From Streptomyces sp. Alt3 (GTDB taxonomy: Bacteria; Actinomycetota; Actinomycetes; Streptomycetales; Streptomycetaceae), in the NCBI RefSeq assembly GCF_030719215.1, contig NZ_CP120983.1:6758001-6822000 (forward strand): 64,000 nt of DNA. Direction: 5' to 3'. The position numbers and the translations under genes are program-made. Under the pieces are notes generated by a model that worked only from the letters and a program-made list of their open reading frames with translations, ran no database searches and had not been told where the DNA came from. Below, piece by piece: positions 34,333 to 43,640 of the stretch (position 1 is the first letter of the stretch; each line of letters opens with the position of its first letter).

Positions 34333-36842
34333 TGCGCGTCCCGCTTTCCTGGCTGCGGGAATACGTCGACCTGCCGGCGACGGAGACCGGCCGCGACGTA
34401 CAGGCCCGGCTCGTCTCCGTCGGCCTCGAGGTCGAGACCGTCGAGCAGACCGGCGCCGGGCTCAAGGGCCCCCTGGTCGTCGGAGAGGTCCTGACCATCG
34501 AGGAGCTGGAGGGCTTCAAGAAGCCCATCCGCTTCTGCACCGTCGACGTCGGCACCGCCAACGGCACCGGCGAGCCGCAGGAGATCGTCTGCGGCGCCCG
34601 TAACTTCGCCGTCGGCGACAAGGTCGTCGTGGTCCTCCCGGGCGCCGTGCTGCCCGGTGACTTCGCGATCGCCGCGCGCAAGACGTACGGCAGGACGTCG
34701 CACGGCATGATCTGCTCGACCGACGAGCTGGGCATGGGCGACGACGGCACGCACGGCATCATCGTGCTGCCGCCGGAGTACGAGCCCGGCACCGACGCGA
34801 TCGAGCTCCTGGAGCTCGTCGACGAGGTCCTCGACATCGCCGTCACCCCGGACCGGGGCTACTGCCTCTCGATGCGCGGGGTCGCCCGCGAGACCGCCAT
34901 CGCGTACGGGCTCCCGCTGCGCGACCCGGCGCTCCTGGACGTGCCCCCGCCCAACGCGCACGGCTACCCGGTGAAGGTGTCCGACCCGATCGGGTGCGGC
35001 AACTTCACCGCGCGTACGGTCACCGGCCTGCAGCCCGAGGCGCGCTCCCCGATCTGGATGCAGCGCAGGCTGCAGAAGGCCGGGATGCGCACCGTCTCGC
35101 TCGCCGTCGACATCACCAACTACGTGATGCTGGAACTCGGCCAGCCGCTGCACGCCTACGACCGCTCCCGTGTCACGGGGACGATCGGGGTGCGCCGCGC
35201 CCAGCAGGGCGAGAAGCTCACCACGCTCGACGGTGCCAAGCGCGTCCTGGACTCCCAGGACCTGGTCATCACCGACGACCGCGGGCCGATCGGCCTCGCG
35301 GGCGTCATGGGCGGCGCCGACACCGAGATCGCCGACCACGCCGAGGACACCGGGACCACCGAGGTCGTCATCGAGGCCGCGCACTTCGACGCGATCGCCA
35401 TCGCCCGGACCGCGCGCCGGCACAAGCTGAGCTCCGAGGCGTCCAAGCGCTTCGAGCGCGGCGTCGACCCGCAGGCCGCCGCCGCTGCCGCGCAGCGCAC
35501 GGTCGACCTGCTGGTCCTCCTCGCGGGCGGCACGGCCAAGGCCGGCGTCACGGAGATCACCGCCCCGTCCGCACCCCGCACCATCGCGATGCCGGCGAAC
35601 CACCCCGACCGGGTGGCGGGTGTCGCGTACGGCCGCGAGACCGTCGTACGCCGCCTCCAGCAGGTCGGCTGCGACGTCTACGGGCAGGACGAGCTGATCG
35701 TCACGGTGCCGTCCTGGCGCCCCGACCTCGCCGAGCCGAACGACCTGGCCGAAGAGGTCATCCGGCTGGAGGGGTACGAGAACCTCCCGTCCACCCTGCC
35801 GACGCCGCCGTCCGGACGCGGACTCACCGACCGCCAGCGGCTGCACCGCCGCGTAGGCAGGGCCCTCGCCGGTTCCGGTTACGTGGAGGCGCTCAGCTAC
35901 CCGTTCATCGGCGACGCCGTCCTGGACCAGCTCGGTCTGGAGAAGGACGACGCGCGACGCCGCACGGTCACCCTCGTCAACCCGATCTCCGACGAGGAGC
36001 CCGCGCTGCGCACCACGCTGCTGCCGGGCCTGCTCGGCGCACTGCGGCGCAACGACGGCCGGGGCAGCCACGACCTGGCACTCTTCGAGACAGGGCTGGT
36101 CTTCAGGCCCACCGGTGAGGAGACCGAAGCCGTACGGCTGCCTGTCGACCGCCGCCCCACCGACGAGGAGATCGCCGGGCTGGACGCGGCGCTCCCGCGT
36201 CAGCCGCGCCGCGCCGCCGTCGTCCTCGCGGGCGCCCGCGAGCAGGCCGGCTGGTGGGGCAAGGGCCGCCCCGCAGACTGGGCGGACTCCGTCGAGGCCG
36301 CACGCGTCATCGCCCGTGAGGCGGGCGTCGAGGTCACGGTCCGCGCCGACAGGCACGCACCGTGGCACCCCGGCCGCTGCGCCGCGCTGTACGTCACCGT
36401 CGACGGCGTGGAGACACTCTTCGGACACGCGGGCGAACTGCACCCGCGGGTCGTCAAGGAGCTCCACCTGCCCGAGCGGACCTGCGCCATGGAGGTCGAG
36501 CTCGACGTCATGGAGCAGGCCGTCGACGGCGCGCTCCAGGCGCCCCGCATCTCCACCTTCCCGGTGGCCACCCAGGACGTCGCACTCGTCGTCGACTCGG
36601 GTGTTCCTTCCGACGCGGTCGAGAGCGCACTCCGCGAGGGGGCCGGTGACCTGCTGGAATCGCTGCGGCTGTTCGACGTCTTCACCGGCGAGCAGATCGG
36701 CGAGGGCAGGAAGTCCCTGGCGTACGCGCTGCGGTTCCGTGCCCCGGACCGCACGCTGACCGTGGAGGAGGCCTCCGCGGCCCGTGACACCGCGGTCGCC
36801 CTGGCGGCCGAGCGCACCGGCGCGGTGTTGCGCGGCGCGTAG
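34332..36842 (+). CDS. pheT: Phenylalanyl-tRNA synthetase beta subunit
   Basis: The 836-residue beta chain overlaps pheS by one base (TGATG). Domains in order are the N-terminal pheT domain (MRVPLSWLREYVDLPATETG), an EMAP-II-like tRNA-binding domain (about 45-160, CGARNFAVGDKVVVVLPGAV), the B3/B4 editing domain (about 210-400), B5 (about 405-475, VGCDVYGQDELIVTVPSWRP), the catalytic-like domain, and the C-terminal anticodon-binding ferredoxin-fold domain (about 740-835). It forms the second half of the PheRS tetramer and provides editing of mischarged Tyr. A strong terminator follows. Confidence 0.97.
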   Translation: MRVPLSWLREYVDLPATETGRDVQARLVSVGLEVETVEQTGAGLKGPLVVGEVLTIEELEGFKKPIRFCTVDVGTANGTGEPQEIVCGARNFAVGDKVVVVLPGAVLPGDFAIAARKTYGRTSHGMICSTDELGMGDDGTHGIIVLPPEYEPGTDAIELLELVDEVLDIAVTPDRGYCLSMRGVARETAIAYGLPLRDPALLDVPPPNAHGYPVKVSDPIGCGNFTARTVTGLQPEARSPIWMQRRLQKAGMRTVSLAVDITNYVMLELGQPLHAYDRSRVTGTIGVRRAQQGEKLTTLDGAKRVLDSQDLVITDDRGPIGLAGVMGGADTEIADHAEDTGTTEVVIEAAHFDAIAIARTARRHKLSSEASKRFERGVDPQAAAAAAQRTVDLLVLLAGGTAKAGVTEITAPSAPRTIAMPANHPDRVAGVAYGRETVVRRLQQVGCDVYGQDELIVTVPSWRPDLAEPNDLAEEVIRLEGYENLPSTLPTPPSGRGLTDRQRLHRRVGRALAGSGYVEALSYPFIGDAVLDQLGLEKDDARRRTVTLVNPISDEEPALRTTLLPGLLGALRRNDGRGSHDLALFETGLVFRPTGEETEAVRLPVDRRPTDEEIAGLDAALPRQPRRAAVVLAGAREQAGWWGKGRPADWADSVEAARVIAREAGVEVTVRADRHAPWHPGRCAALYVTVDGVETLFGHAGELHPRVVKELHLPERTCAMEVELDVMEQAVDGALQAPRISTFPVATQDVALVVDSGVPSDAVESALREGAGDLLESLRLFDVFTGEQIGEGRKSLAYALRFRAPDRTLTVEEASAARDTAVALAAERTGAVLRGA

Positions 36843-36856
36843 CACCGAGAGCGGTG

Positions 36857-36893
36857 AGGAGGGGCGTATCCGGCCACCGGATACGCCCCTCCT
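36857..36893 (+). terminator. Terminator of the pheST operon
   Basis: Arms 36857-36873 (aggaggggcgtatccgg) and 36877-36893 are perfect reverse complements over 17 bp with a 3-nt loop, 14 bases after the pheT stop. Confidence 0.93.
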
Positions 36894-37200
36894 GTTCTCG
36901 CGGGACGGCCGTGGGACCGCGGACGGTCACCGCTGCCATCGGGACAGCGGGCCGTGCGGTCCGGCGCCGCACGCCCTGCCACGGAGTGTCGGGCAGGCCG
37001 GCAGGACGAACGGCGCGGGGCGGGTCGTCGAACTGTACGAGGGGGAGCCGACGACCCGGCCGCCTCTTGCGAGGCACTTATTCAAGCGAGCGGCGTACCG
37101 GCGCGGCAGAGCGCACAGCCGGACGGTTCGGGCATTCCGTTCACACCCCGTGTGAATCGTGCTCCACTAGGCTCATTGCGACACGCACCATGGGGGGGCG
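36894..37200 (+). other. Non-coding stretch between pheT terminator and TPR regulator
   Basis: I see no supported gene here. A small gcctc-ttgc-gaggc hairpin lies near 37061-37074, and the last 50 bases, with a G-run (37194-37199) directly ahead of the ATG at 37201, are the promoter and ribosome-binding region of the next gene. Confidence 0.5.
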
Positions 37201-38540
37201 ATGGAGCCCAATGTCCTGCTCGAATCCCTGATCGACGAGGCGGGTGTGTCCCGCGCGGGGCTCGCCGGTCATGTCAACCAGGCCGGCCGCACCCGCGGGC
37301 TGTGCCTGCGCTACGAACACACGGCGGTGTCCCGCTGGCTCAAGGGGCAGCGCCCGCGCGGCCAGGTCCCCGACCTGATCTGCGAGGTACTCGCCCGCCG
37401 ACTCGACCGGTCCGTCACGCTGGACGACATCGGCATGGGGGTCGCGGGGCTGCACACGGCCGCCCGGGGCGCCGGCCTCCCCGGGTTCGTCGAGCACGCG
37501 ACCGCCCTGTGGCGCTCCGACGAACAACAGCGACCGCACCTCGCCACCGCGCCCGCCGTCTCGGGCACCACGGCCGTGATGCCGGTCTGGGAGTGGGAGA
37601 ACCCTCCCGAGGACGCCGATGTCTCCCGTCCCGGGCCGCCCCGCGTGAGCCTGGCCGACATAGCGATGCTCCGCGCGGCCCGCGCGCACTACGAGCAGAT
37701 GTACCGGAAGGCCGGCGGCATCGCGACCAAGTCCCGCATCGTCGGCTTCCTCAACGCCGAGACCGCCCCGCTCCTGCGCGGCGGGTACAGCGACGCCACG
37801 GGCCGCCAGCTGCACCGCGCGGCCGCCGGTCTGGTTGCCGTCGCGGGTATCTGCGCCTACGACTCCGACGCCCACGGGCTCGCCCAGCGCTACTTCCACC
37901 AGGCCCTGCGCCTGGCCAAGGCCAGCGGGGACCGGGGCCTCGGCGCCTATGTGATCGCCCTGCTGGTCAACCAGTCGCTGCACCTGGCCGAGTTCCGCCG
38001 CTCCGTGGCCTTCGCCGAGGCGGCGCTGAGGGCGGCCGGCCCGCACATCACCCCGGCGCTGGCCACCGATCTCCACGCGATGCAGGCGAAGGCCTACGCG
38101 GAGCTGGGTGATCACCGCGGCGCCCTGGAGTGCATCAGCCGCGCCGAGGCCGAGGCCGGCCGTATCGGCAGCGGCGACGAACCGGACGAGACGGGGTACG
38201 TCCAGCCCGGCCTGGTCAACATCCAGGTCGCCGAGGCGCTGCTGTGTCTCGGCGACCTCGCCGCCGCCAGGGAGCACGCGGCGGCGGCCGTACGCTCCCC
38301 CGCGCACGATCGCGGAACCGTGCACCGGCTCGCCACGCTGACCCGCCTCGAACTGCTCCAGGGAGAGGCGGACAGAGCGGCCCGCACGGCCTCGGAGATG
38401 GCCGAACGTGCCCGCGGCGTGGAGTCCCAGCGGCTCCGGGCCGGCTGCGCACCGTGCGGGAGCATCTGGTCGCAAGCGGAAGCGCCGACGCCGCGGCAGC
38501 GGCCGTACTCATCGAAGGGGCGCTGCGCGTGCCTCTGTGA
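37201..38540 (+). pseudogene. HTH/TPR-type regulator with a C-terminal frameshift
   Basis: The N-terminal 75 residues resemble an atypical helix-turn-helix (ESLIDEAGVSRAGLAGHVNQ and YEHTAVSRWLKGQRPRGQ). The remainder is an all-helical TPR-like array (ARAHYEQMYRKAGGIATKSR, CAYDSDAHGLAQRYFHQALR). This is a Streptomyces family that I recall as about 445 residues ending in a conserved REHLV...LIEGALRVPL tail. Here the frame changes at about 38438-38443: after SQRLR the open frame runs on into unrelated sequence to 38646, while the expected tail LRTVREHLVASGSA...ALRVPL is found one frame away and stops at 38540. One base appears missing. The gene may be partly active, or this is a sequencing error. 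Confidence 0.75.
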
Positions 38541-38627
38541 GCCTCGGCCCGGGGGCCTTCACGCGTTCCGCTGCGAAGCCGACCCTGCTCCGATGTTGCC
38601 ATCGACCAGTCGGAAGGTGGCAGAACT

Positions 38628-39158
38628 GTGCAGTGGACGAACCTGAACGAACAGACCGTGTACGAGAATCCCTGGTTCCGGGTCAACCTGGCGGACGTCG
38701 TTCTCCCCGACGGCCGGCATCTGGACCACTTCCTCATCCGGCTCCGGCCCGTCGCCGCGGCCACCGTGGTCAACGAGGCCAACGAGGTACTGCTCCTGTG
38801 GCGGCACCGGTTCATCACCGACAGCTGGGGCTGGGAACTCGCCGCGGGGGTGGTCGAGGACGGCGAGGACATCGCCGCCGCGGCGGCGCGGGAGATGGAG
38901 GAGGAGACGGGCTGGCGCCCCGGCGAACTGCGGCCCCTGATGACCGTGGAACCGGCCAACGGACTGGTGGACGCCCGGCACCACCTCTTCTGGTCCAGGG
39001 AGGCGACGTACACCGGCCATCCCGCGGACGACTTCGAGTCCTCGCGCCGCGAGTGGGTCCCGCTGAAACTCGTGCCGGACATGATCGCGCGCGGTGAGGT
39101 ACCGGCCGCCAACATGGCCGCCGCTCTGCTCATGCTCCACCACACGCAACTGGGGTGA
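38628..39158 (+). CDS. Nudix hydrolase
   Basis: The 176-residue protein starts at a GTG with AAGGTGG eight bases upstream. The Nudix box is complete: GVVEDGEDIAAAAAREMEEE, then TGW (G-x5-E-x7-REUxEExGU), so it should hydrolyse a nucleoside-diphosphate-linked compound such as ADP-ribose or a sugar nucleotide. The following EPANGLVDARHHLFWSREA resembles ADP-ribose pyrophosphatase-like members. It is the last intact chromosomal gene before the island junction, followed by a 12-bp terminator. Confidence 0.92.
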   Translation: MQWTNLNEQTVYENPWFRVNLADVVLPDGRHLDHFLIRLRPVAAATVVNEANEVLLLWRHRFITDSWGWELAAGVVEDGEDIAAAAAREMEEETGWRPGELRPLMTVEPANGLVDARHHLFWSREATYTGHPADDFESSRREWVPLKLVPDMIARGEVPAANMAAALLMLHHTQLG

Positions 39159-39170
39159 CGGCTCGTAGCT

Positions 39171-39211
39171 CCGTCGGGCGGGCCGGGCGAGTCGCCCTGC
39201 CCGCCCGACGG
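39171..39211. terminator. Bidirectional terminator between Nudix gene and dehydrogenase remnant
   Basis: ccgtcgggcggg (39171-39182) and cccgcccgacgg (39200-39211) are exact reverse complements with a 17-nt loop. It would have ended both the Nudix gene and the convergent dehydrogenase gene. Confidence 0.88.
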
Positions 39212-39219
39212 CAGGACGG

Positions 39220-39350
39220 TCAGTCGTACGGGTAGAAGCCCGACCCCGTCTTCCGGCCCAGCCGGCCCGCGTCCACCATCCGCTGGAGCAGCGGGGGAGC
39301 GGCGTACAGGGGCTCCTTGTACTCGGCGTACAACTGGTCGGCGTTGCGCG
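39220..39350 (-). pseudogene. 3-hydroxybutyryl-CoA dehydrogenase, C-terminal remnant
   Basis: Only about 37 C-terminal codons remain: ADQLYAEYKEPLYAAPPLLQ, then RMVDAGRLGRKTGSGFYPYD and stop. This is the end of a FadB2/Hbd-type dehydrogenase, whose intact form is about 285 residues. Upstream of ADQLY the frame continues into unrelated sequence (about 37 codons) that belongs to the inserted element. The break coincides with a nearby tyrosine integrase gene, so the dehydrogenase gene was split by site-specific integration. The N-terminal part should lie at the far end of the element, outside this window. Confidence 0.8.
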
Positions 39351-39431
39351 TAGCCCTGTGACCTGCGGTTTCGTCGGTTGTGTGGCGGCTTTGGCGGCGC
39401 CAGGGACTTCTCGGGGACTTTCGATCCTGCA
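39325..39431. other. Presumed attachment-site junction and left end of the genomic island
   Basis: The transition from conserved dehydrogenase coding sequence to element DNA occurs at about 39340-39355 (gcgttgcgcg region), 80-90 bases from the integrase stop. That is the usual distance of att sites from tyrosine integrase genes. I cannot see the second copy of the core, so its exact limits are unknown. Everything from here to the right edge looks like acquired cargo. Confidence 0.6.
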
Positions 39432-40703
39432 TCACACGAGCCACGTATCCATCGCGGCTAGTCCGCGCTTGCCCGCACCCGGCATGAAGTGAGCGTAGTA
39501 GTCCAGCGTGACCTTCGGGGAGGAGTGCCCCAACCAGGTAGCCACGCTCACGATGGACTCGCCGGCCTCCAACTGCACACTCGCGAACGTGTGGCGCAGG
39601 ACATGGAACATGTCCGGCCGTGAGCGCTCGTAGACGGGGTGGAGGCGGACGCGGTTACCGTAACTCTCCGCCTTCTCGCCGACCTGGCGCAGAACCCCTG
39701 CGGCTACGAGAGCGGGTTTCCAGCTGCGCTCGTTCCAAGTCCCGGGATTGATCCGAAGCCCGTGGGAGGTGCTCAGCACGAGTCGCAGGGTGATCGGCTT
39801 GCGCTGACGCTCTTCCAACTCGGTCGCCGGCGTCTCAGGATTACGCCACGGCAGGGTGCACTCGACCGGCGGGAAGAGCTGGAAGTGGAGCTGGACGCGG
39901 CGGGCGAGGTTCGGCGGAAGGGGAACATCACGGGTCTTTCGGCCCTTGGGGAGGCAGAAGTACGGCCGCCCTTTCCCGTCCCAGCGGAGTTGGCGCCGTA
40001 CGTGGACCACCTCCGCCCTGAAGTCGAAGTCCTCTTCCGCGAGGCCGAGCGCCTCGCCTTGGCGAACTCCGAGTGCGAGCCCGAGGTCCACGGCGATCCG
40101 GTACCGCTCCTGTAGTCCGTCCCGCACCGCGTCGACCGTGGTTCGAGACCACGCCTTCGCCTTCCTACCGACCGGCTTGGGCCGCTTGATCGATCGGTGG
40201 GCAGCGACGGGGCTCTTCAGCAGGCGCTTGTCATCAACCGCGGCATTCAGGATGGTGGTGAGGTGTATCCATATGATCTCGGCGGAAGACTCCTCGACTC
40301 GAGAGAGCAAGTCGGCCCTGAACCGGCGAAGGGCCGAGGCGTCGATCTCACGCAGAGGATACGAGCCGAGCAGGGGAATCAGGTGGTTCCAGATCCGGCT
40401 CCGCATGGGACCCGCAGTTGACGGCTCATCCGTTCGGCTAGGCCACCAGTGGTCGGCGATGTAATCGGCGAGCAAGATGGCACCACTCCGTGGGTCGACG
40501 AAGTCGCCCCTGCTGGAGTCTGTCTGCGCCTCAGCGAGCCAGCGCTTGGCATCTTCGCTTGTGTCGAAGGACCTGTCCTGGATACCAGGAATGCCCTTGA
40601 CACGGTACCGCTTTCCCTTCCCCCAGATGGAAGTGCGCTCTCGCTTGCCGGTCGTCTTGTCCGGCCTCTTCTTGAGCCAACGATCCTCGATGTAGCCCGC
40701 CAT
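39432..40703 (-). CDS. int: Tyrosine site-specific integrase
   Basis: The 423-residue phage/ICE-type integrase has an N-terminal arm-binding domain, a SAM-like core-binding domain (about 75-165) and a C-terminal catalytic domain. The active-site set is visible: Arg in GLALGVRQGEALGL, His-x-x-Arg in DMFHVLRHTFASVQLEAGES, His in VATWLGHSSPKVTL and the nucleophile Tyr in LDYYAHFMPG. An intact reading frame suggests that the element could still be mobile. It is oriented towards the split dehydrogenase gene, with the excisionase gene upstream on the same strand. Confidence 0.95.
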   Translation of the reverse strand: MAGYIEDRWLKKRPDKTTGKRERTSIWGKGKRYRVKGIPGIQDRSFDTSEDAKRWLAEAQTDSSRGDFVDPRSGAILLADYIADHWWPSRTDEPSTAGPMRSRIWNHLIPLLGSYPLREIDASALRRFRADLLSRVEESSAEIIWIHLTTILNAAVDDKRLLKSPVAAHRSIKRPKPVGRKAKAWSRTTVDAVRDGLQERYRIAVDLGLALGVRQGEALGLAEEDFDFRAEVVHVRRQLRWDGKGRPYFCLPKGRKTRDVPLPPNLARRVQLHFQLFPPVECTLPWRNPETPATELEERQRKPITLRLVLSTSHGLRINPGTWNERSWKPALVAAGVLRQVGEKAESYGNRVRLHPVYERSRPDMFHVLRHTFASVQLEAGESIVSVATWLGHSSPKVTLDYYAHFMPGAGKRGLAAMDTWLV

Positions 40704-40842
40704 GGGGGCCTCCTGCCTGTGCGAATGATGCGTTCCGGGTGCTTGACGGTGTTGGGAACGCTTCTTCGCGACAGGTCATATCCCGCTGTGGCAGGTGGAA
40801 TTGATGTCGGGTTGGTGTCGATGCTCTGTGCTGCTGTGGACG

Positions 40843-41103
40843 TCACGATGTGCGACGCGAGGGCTTGCGGTTCAGTGGATTCAAGGCAGGATTCGATCGC
40901 GAGTCCGCCCTTTCCTGTCGGTCCACCCATTCGTCAAGCGTGGAGATCCTGTACATCACGCGTCGGCCCATCTGGAAGCTGGGCGGCCCTTGCCGGCGAT
41001 GGCGCCACACGTAAAGGGTGTTGGGAGAGATACCGAGATACGCCGCGGCCTTGTCCAACGTGAGGAATGCTATTTCGGGCATTCGGGCCTTACTCTCGTC
41101 CAT
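40843..41103 (-). CDS. xis: Excisionase / MerR-like helix-turn-helix protein
   Basis: From the ATG at 41103 the protein has 86 residues: FLTLDKAAAYLGISPNTLYV, then WRHRRQGPPSFQMGRRVMYR and STLDEWVDRQE. This is the compact winged-helix of the Xis/AlpA type that directs integrase toward excision. A TGGTGTG-type spacer with GGAGCAC lies upstream. It sits 139 bases before the integrase gene on the same strand, the usual xis-int order in actinobacterial integrative elements. The tail after about residue 65 is variable. Confidence 0.88.
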   Translation of the reverse strand: MDESKARMPEIAFLTLDKAAAYLGISPNTLYVWRHRRQGPPSFQMGRRVMYRISTLDEWVDRQERADSRSNPALNPLNRKPSRRTS

Positions 41104-41255
41104 GGTGTGCTCCTGCCTGTCGAATCGACGTTTACAAGAGTCCCTGACGAGTCGCGATTTGGGAGAACCGCGCTGGCGTGATAGGCGAGGGTCTCGTATT
41201 TCTGGTTCGGCAACGTTCACATGCCGTGCCCAGGCGCCGAGCAAAGTCCCGCCCA

Positions 41256-41540
41256 GCACCGCTGCGTCTGGACCCCGGCGAGCGCCGTCAGCGTTCGCCC
41301 CGTAACCGGTGTCCGCGACCAGTACCGTGTGCCGCAGGCTGCCCGCCCCGAGTTCGTCGAGCATGTCCAGCGTGAGCTGCTACTTCGACCGGTGATGCTA
41401 TTGATCGGAGCCTCGGCACCGGGCCCGCCTCTCGGAGGCTTCGGCCCGTCCCAGCTATCAGGCAGGAACAGTTGCCAGGACAGCGTGCACGTCTCCGTGT
41501 CAGAAGCGGCGAGGACACCGAGCCCCGACGACGTCATGAA
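41256..41540 (-). pseudogene. IS701-type transposase remnant
   Basis: Read on the minus strand, two frames contain pieces of one DDE transposase: LAASDTETCTLSWQLFLPDS followed by WDGP in one, and MLDELGAGSLRHTVLVADTG followed by YGANADGA in another. The second matches the catalytic VVADxxYG motif of IS701-like transposases. The pieces are short and frameshifted relative to each other, with much of the gene missing. Apart from this fragment I see nothing in the 513 bases between the excisionase start and the end of the effector gene. Confidence 0.65.
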
Positions 41541-41616
41541 CTGCTGTAACTACTGATGATCAACACCCAGGCGTCCGGCAGTGGAGCTGGTGCCGCTTTG
41601 CTGCCCCGTCGTGCAG

Positions 41617-43092
41617 TCAGGCTTGAACGAAGAAGGCTGGCTCATATACCTGTGCCGTGCTGACGTCTTCGTACACCACGGTGGGGCGCAGCCGGTTCCA
41701 GCGGTGGCCGAGGAGGAGGGCGAGTCCCATGGGGCAGGCGAGGAAGAGGTGGATCCGGGAAGTTGCGTGGCTGGGACGGCGCAGGGCATCGCGGACTCCG
41801 ACAGCGAGGGCGTTGGCGGCGGGGCTATCGAGGACCGAGCGGTCCTTGGGTCCGGCTGGTGGTGTGAGGATGAGAAGTCTGGATGCGGGGATGTTCTGTC
41901 CTTCGAGGTATTCGAGGACGTCCTGGGTGAAGTGTTGTTCCTTGACCGTGACGTTGACGCCGACGGCGAGGTCTTCGCCTTGACCGATGTCGTATTCCTT
42001 GACGGCGGGGTCGCATTCGGTGTCGTAGGTGTCACGGGTGGACCATAGGTCTCCGCGCTGGAGAACGGCGAGGTCTGCTCCGGTGACCATGCGGAAGGCC
42101 GTGCCGGTCAGGAAGGCGGGGGCGAGGCGGAGGCTTCCTGACACGGAGATGTTGGTGCGGCCGGGCAGGCGGGCGGGGGCTGCCTCGATGTCGTCCTGGA
42201 GTTGTGCCCAGGTGGCTGGTGCGAGCGGGCGGCGTTTGGTGTATGCGGAGTCGGTTTCGAACCGGTCGATCCAGTTGATGGTGTGGTCGGCTTCGGAGGC
42301 GATCGGGTCGGGTTTGAGGGTGGCGATCGAGAGGATCGCATAAGCGGGCCCCGTCTTGAGGTCGAGACTTTCGACGGCTGTCTTGACCATGTCGAGGGTG
42401 AGGGTGCGGTGGCCGTCGCGGACCTGCTGGGCGACCCAGTTGGCGCCCTCGTCGACGGCGTGCCTGTCGTTGCGGAGACCGCAGACGGCCATCAGGAGCT
42501 GCAACTGCTCCTGTACGTGCTGTAGTTCTCGGGACAGGTCGAAGCGCAGGCGGGAGAGGAGATCGTGGAGTTCGCTCTCGCTCAGGCCGGCGTTCTGAGC
42601 CCAGCGAGTTCGTGCCTTGCCAGTTTCCGCGCGTGCGGTTCCATGAGCCGCCTTGGGCAGGAGGAGCTGAGTGCGGGCGTCCCGCACGGCGATGAGGGGG
42701 TCGTTGGGGTCTGGGGCCCGGTTGGTGATGATCGCAAGGTCGGCATCGGTGCCGTCGGCGGTGAGAGTGCGCCATGTCGTGGCGATCTTCTTCAGGATCG
42801 ATGGGCCGCCGGTGGGGCTCGGTTTGGTGAGGTAGTCCTCGTTGACGGGTGTGGTGTTGCTGACGGTGTATTTGACCTGGGCGTATGTGTGGGGCGGGGT
42901 ACGGCGTAGCAGGACGACGTCGTCGAGGTTGCCTGCGTCGTCGGCTTCGACGCCGACGGAGACGACGGGGTTGGCGGTGTGAATGGCGTTTTCGCGCAGG
43001 AGAGTGAGGCAGCCGGTCCAGGCGATGAGCCACTGGTAGTGGTCGCCGGTGATTCTGACGCTGGTGGGGCTCGGCGCGGGCAGGGGTTCCAT
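41617..43092 (-). CDS. Cap4-like CBASS effector: nuclease domain fused to SAVED sensor
   Basis: The 491-residue protein (ATG at 43092, GGAGAG upstream) is the last gene of the CBASS operon. Residues about 15-130 (GDHYQWLIAWTGCLTLL; acidic EADDAGNLDDVVLL; AQVKY at 71-75) fit the PD-(D/E)xK pattern of the DUF4297-type dsDNA endonuclease of Cap4. The C-terminal part (about 310-491) has the SAVED pattern: NISVSGSLRLAPAFLTGTAF, a GVNVTVKEQ strand, and HLFLACPMGLALLLGHRWNR. SAVED domains bind cyclic di- or trinucleotides made by CD-NTases. Binding would trigger indiscriminate DNA degradation and abortive infection. The ligand is not deducible here. Confidence 0.85.
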   Translation of the reverse strand: MEPLPAPSPTSVRITGDHYQWLIAWTGCLTLLRENAIHTANPVVSVGVEADDAGNLDDVVLLRRTPPHTYAQVKYTVSNTTPVNEDYLTKPSPTGGPSILKKIATTWRTLTADGTDADLAIITNRAPDPNDPLIAVRDARTQLLLPKAAHGTARAETGKARTRWAQNAGLSESELHDLLSRLRFDLSRELQHVQEQLQLLMAVCGLRNDRHAVDEGANWVAQQVRDGHRTLTLDMVKTAVESLDLKTGPAYAILSIATLKPDPIASEADHTINWIDRFETDSAYTKRRPLAPATWAQLQDDIEAAPARLPGRTNISVSGSLRLAPAFLTGTAFRMVTGADLAVLQRGDLWSTRDTYDTECDPAVKEYDIGQGEDLAVGVNVTVKEQHFTQDVLEYLEGQNIPASRLLILTPPAGPKDRSVLDSPAANALAVGVRDALRRPSHATSRIHLFLACPMGLALLLGHRWNRLRPTVVYEDVSTAQVYEPAFFVQA

Positions 43093-43154
43093 GGTCACTC
43101 TCCGGGGGCGAGGGGTGTGGAGGCTGCTGTGAGAATCGGGCCGTCGTTCCGCCG

Positions 43155-43640
43155 TTACCGATGCCGCGGCTGACGCGGCAGGTCGTGCACGGCGACCTGG
43201 GTGATCGTGTTGTTGTGGCAGGTCCAGGCGGCCATGTCCCGGTGCGGTCCTCGGGGGCCGAGGATGACGGCGATGAAGCTGTGGAAGGCAAGTTCGGGGT
43301 CGTTGAGGAGTTGGTGGTAGGTAGTTGCGTCGCGAGGGCTGGGGACGGGGCGGCTGGTGGGGTGGGTGTGCCATTCGCCGATCCAGACGCTGTGGTCCTG
43401 GGCGTGTGCCTGGTCGGCCAGGGTCTGGGCGTGGGCCAGGTCGCGAAGGAAGTAGGTGGGGGTTTGAATCGCTTCGGGTCCGGGGGTTCCGGCGTGCTGG
43501 ACGGTCACCGTGTCGTGGACGTGGTGTCCCAGCAGGATGCCTCCGGTTTCCCTGGTTCTGTCGGCGGTTCGAAGTTCGTCAGTGATGACGCGCAGGGCCT
43601 CCTGGGTGAGGTGTACAGCGGTGACGGGGCGCGGGGTCAT
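43155..43640 (-). CDS. JAB/JAMM deconjugating peptidase (Cap3-like)
   Basis: The 161-residue protein carries the complete JAMM zinc signature: Glu31 in RETGGILLGHH, and H91-x-H93...S101-x2-D104 in GEWHTHPTSRPVPSPRD. In type II CBASS, Cap3 cleaves the cyclase from its conjugates and tunes the E1/E2-dependent priming. Its ATG overlaps the E1 stop in an ATGA, and the effector gene follows after 62 bases. It resembles an intact, single-domain enzyme of normal length. Confidence 0.9.
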   Translation of the reverse strand: MTPRPVTAVHLTQEALRVITDELRTADRTRETGGILLGHHVHDTVTVQHAGTPGPEAIQTPTYFLRDLAHAQTLADQAHAQDHSVWIGEWHTHPTSRPVPSPRDATTYHQLLNDPELAFHSFIAVILGPRGPHRDMAAWTCHNNTITQVAVHDLPRQPRHR

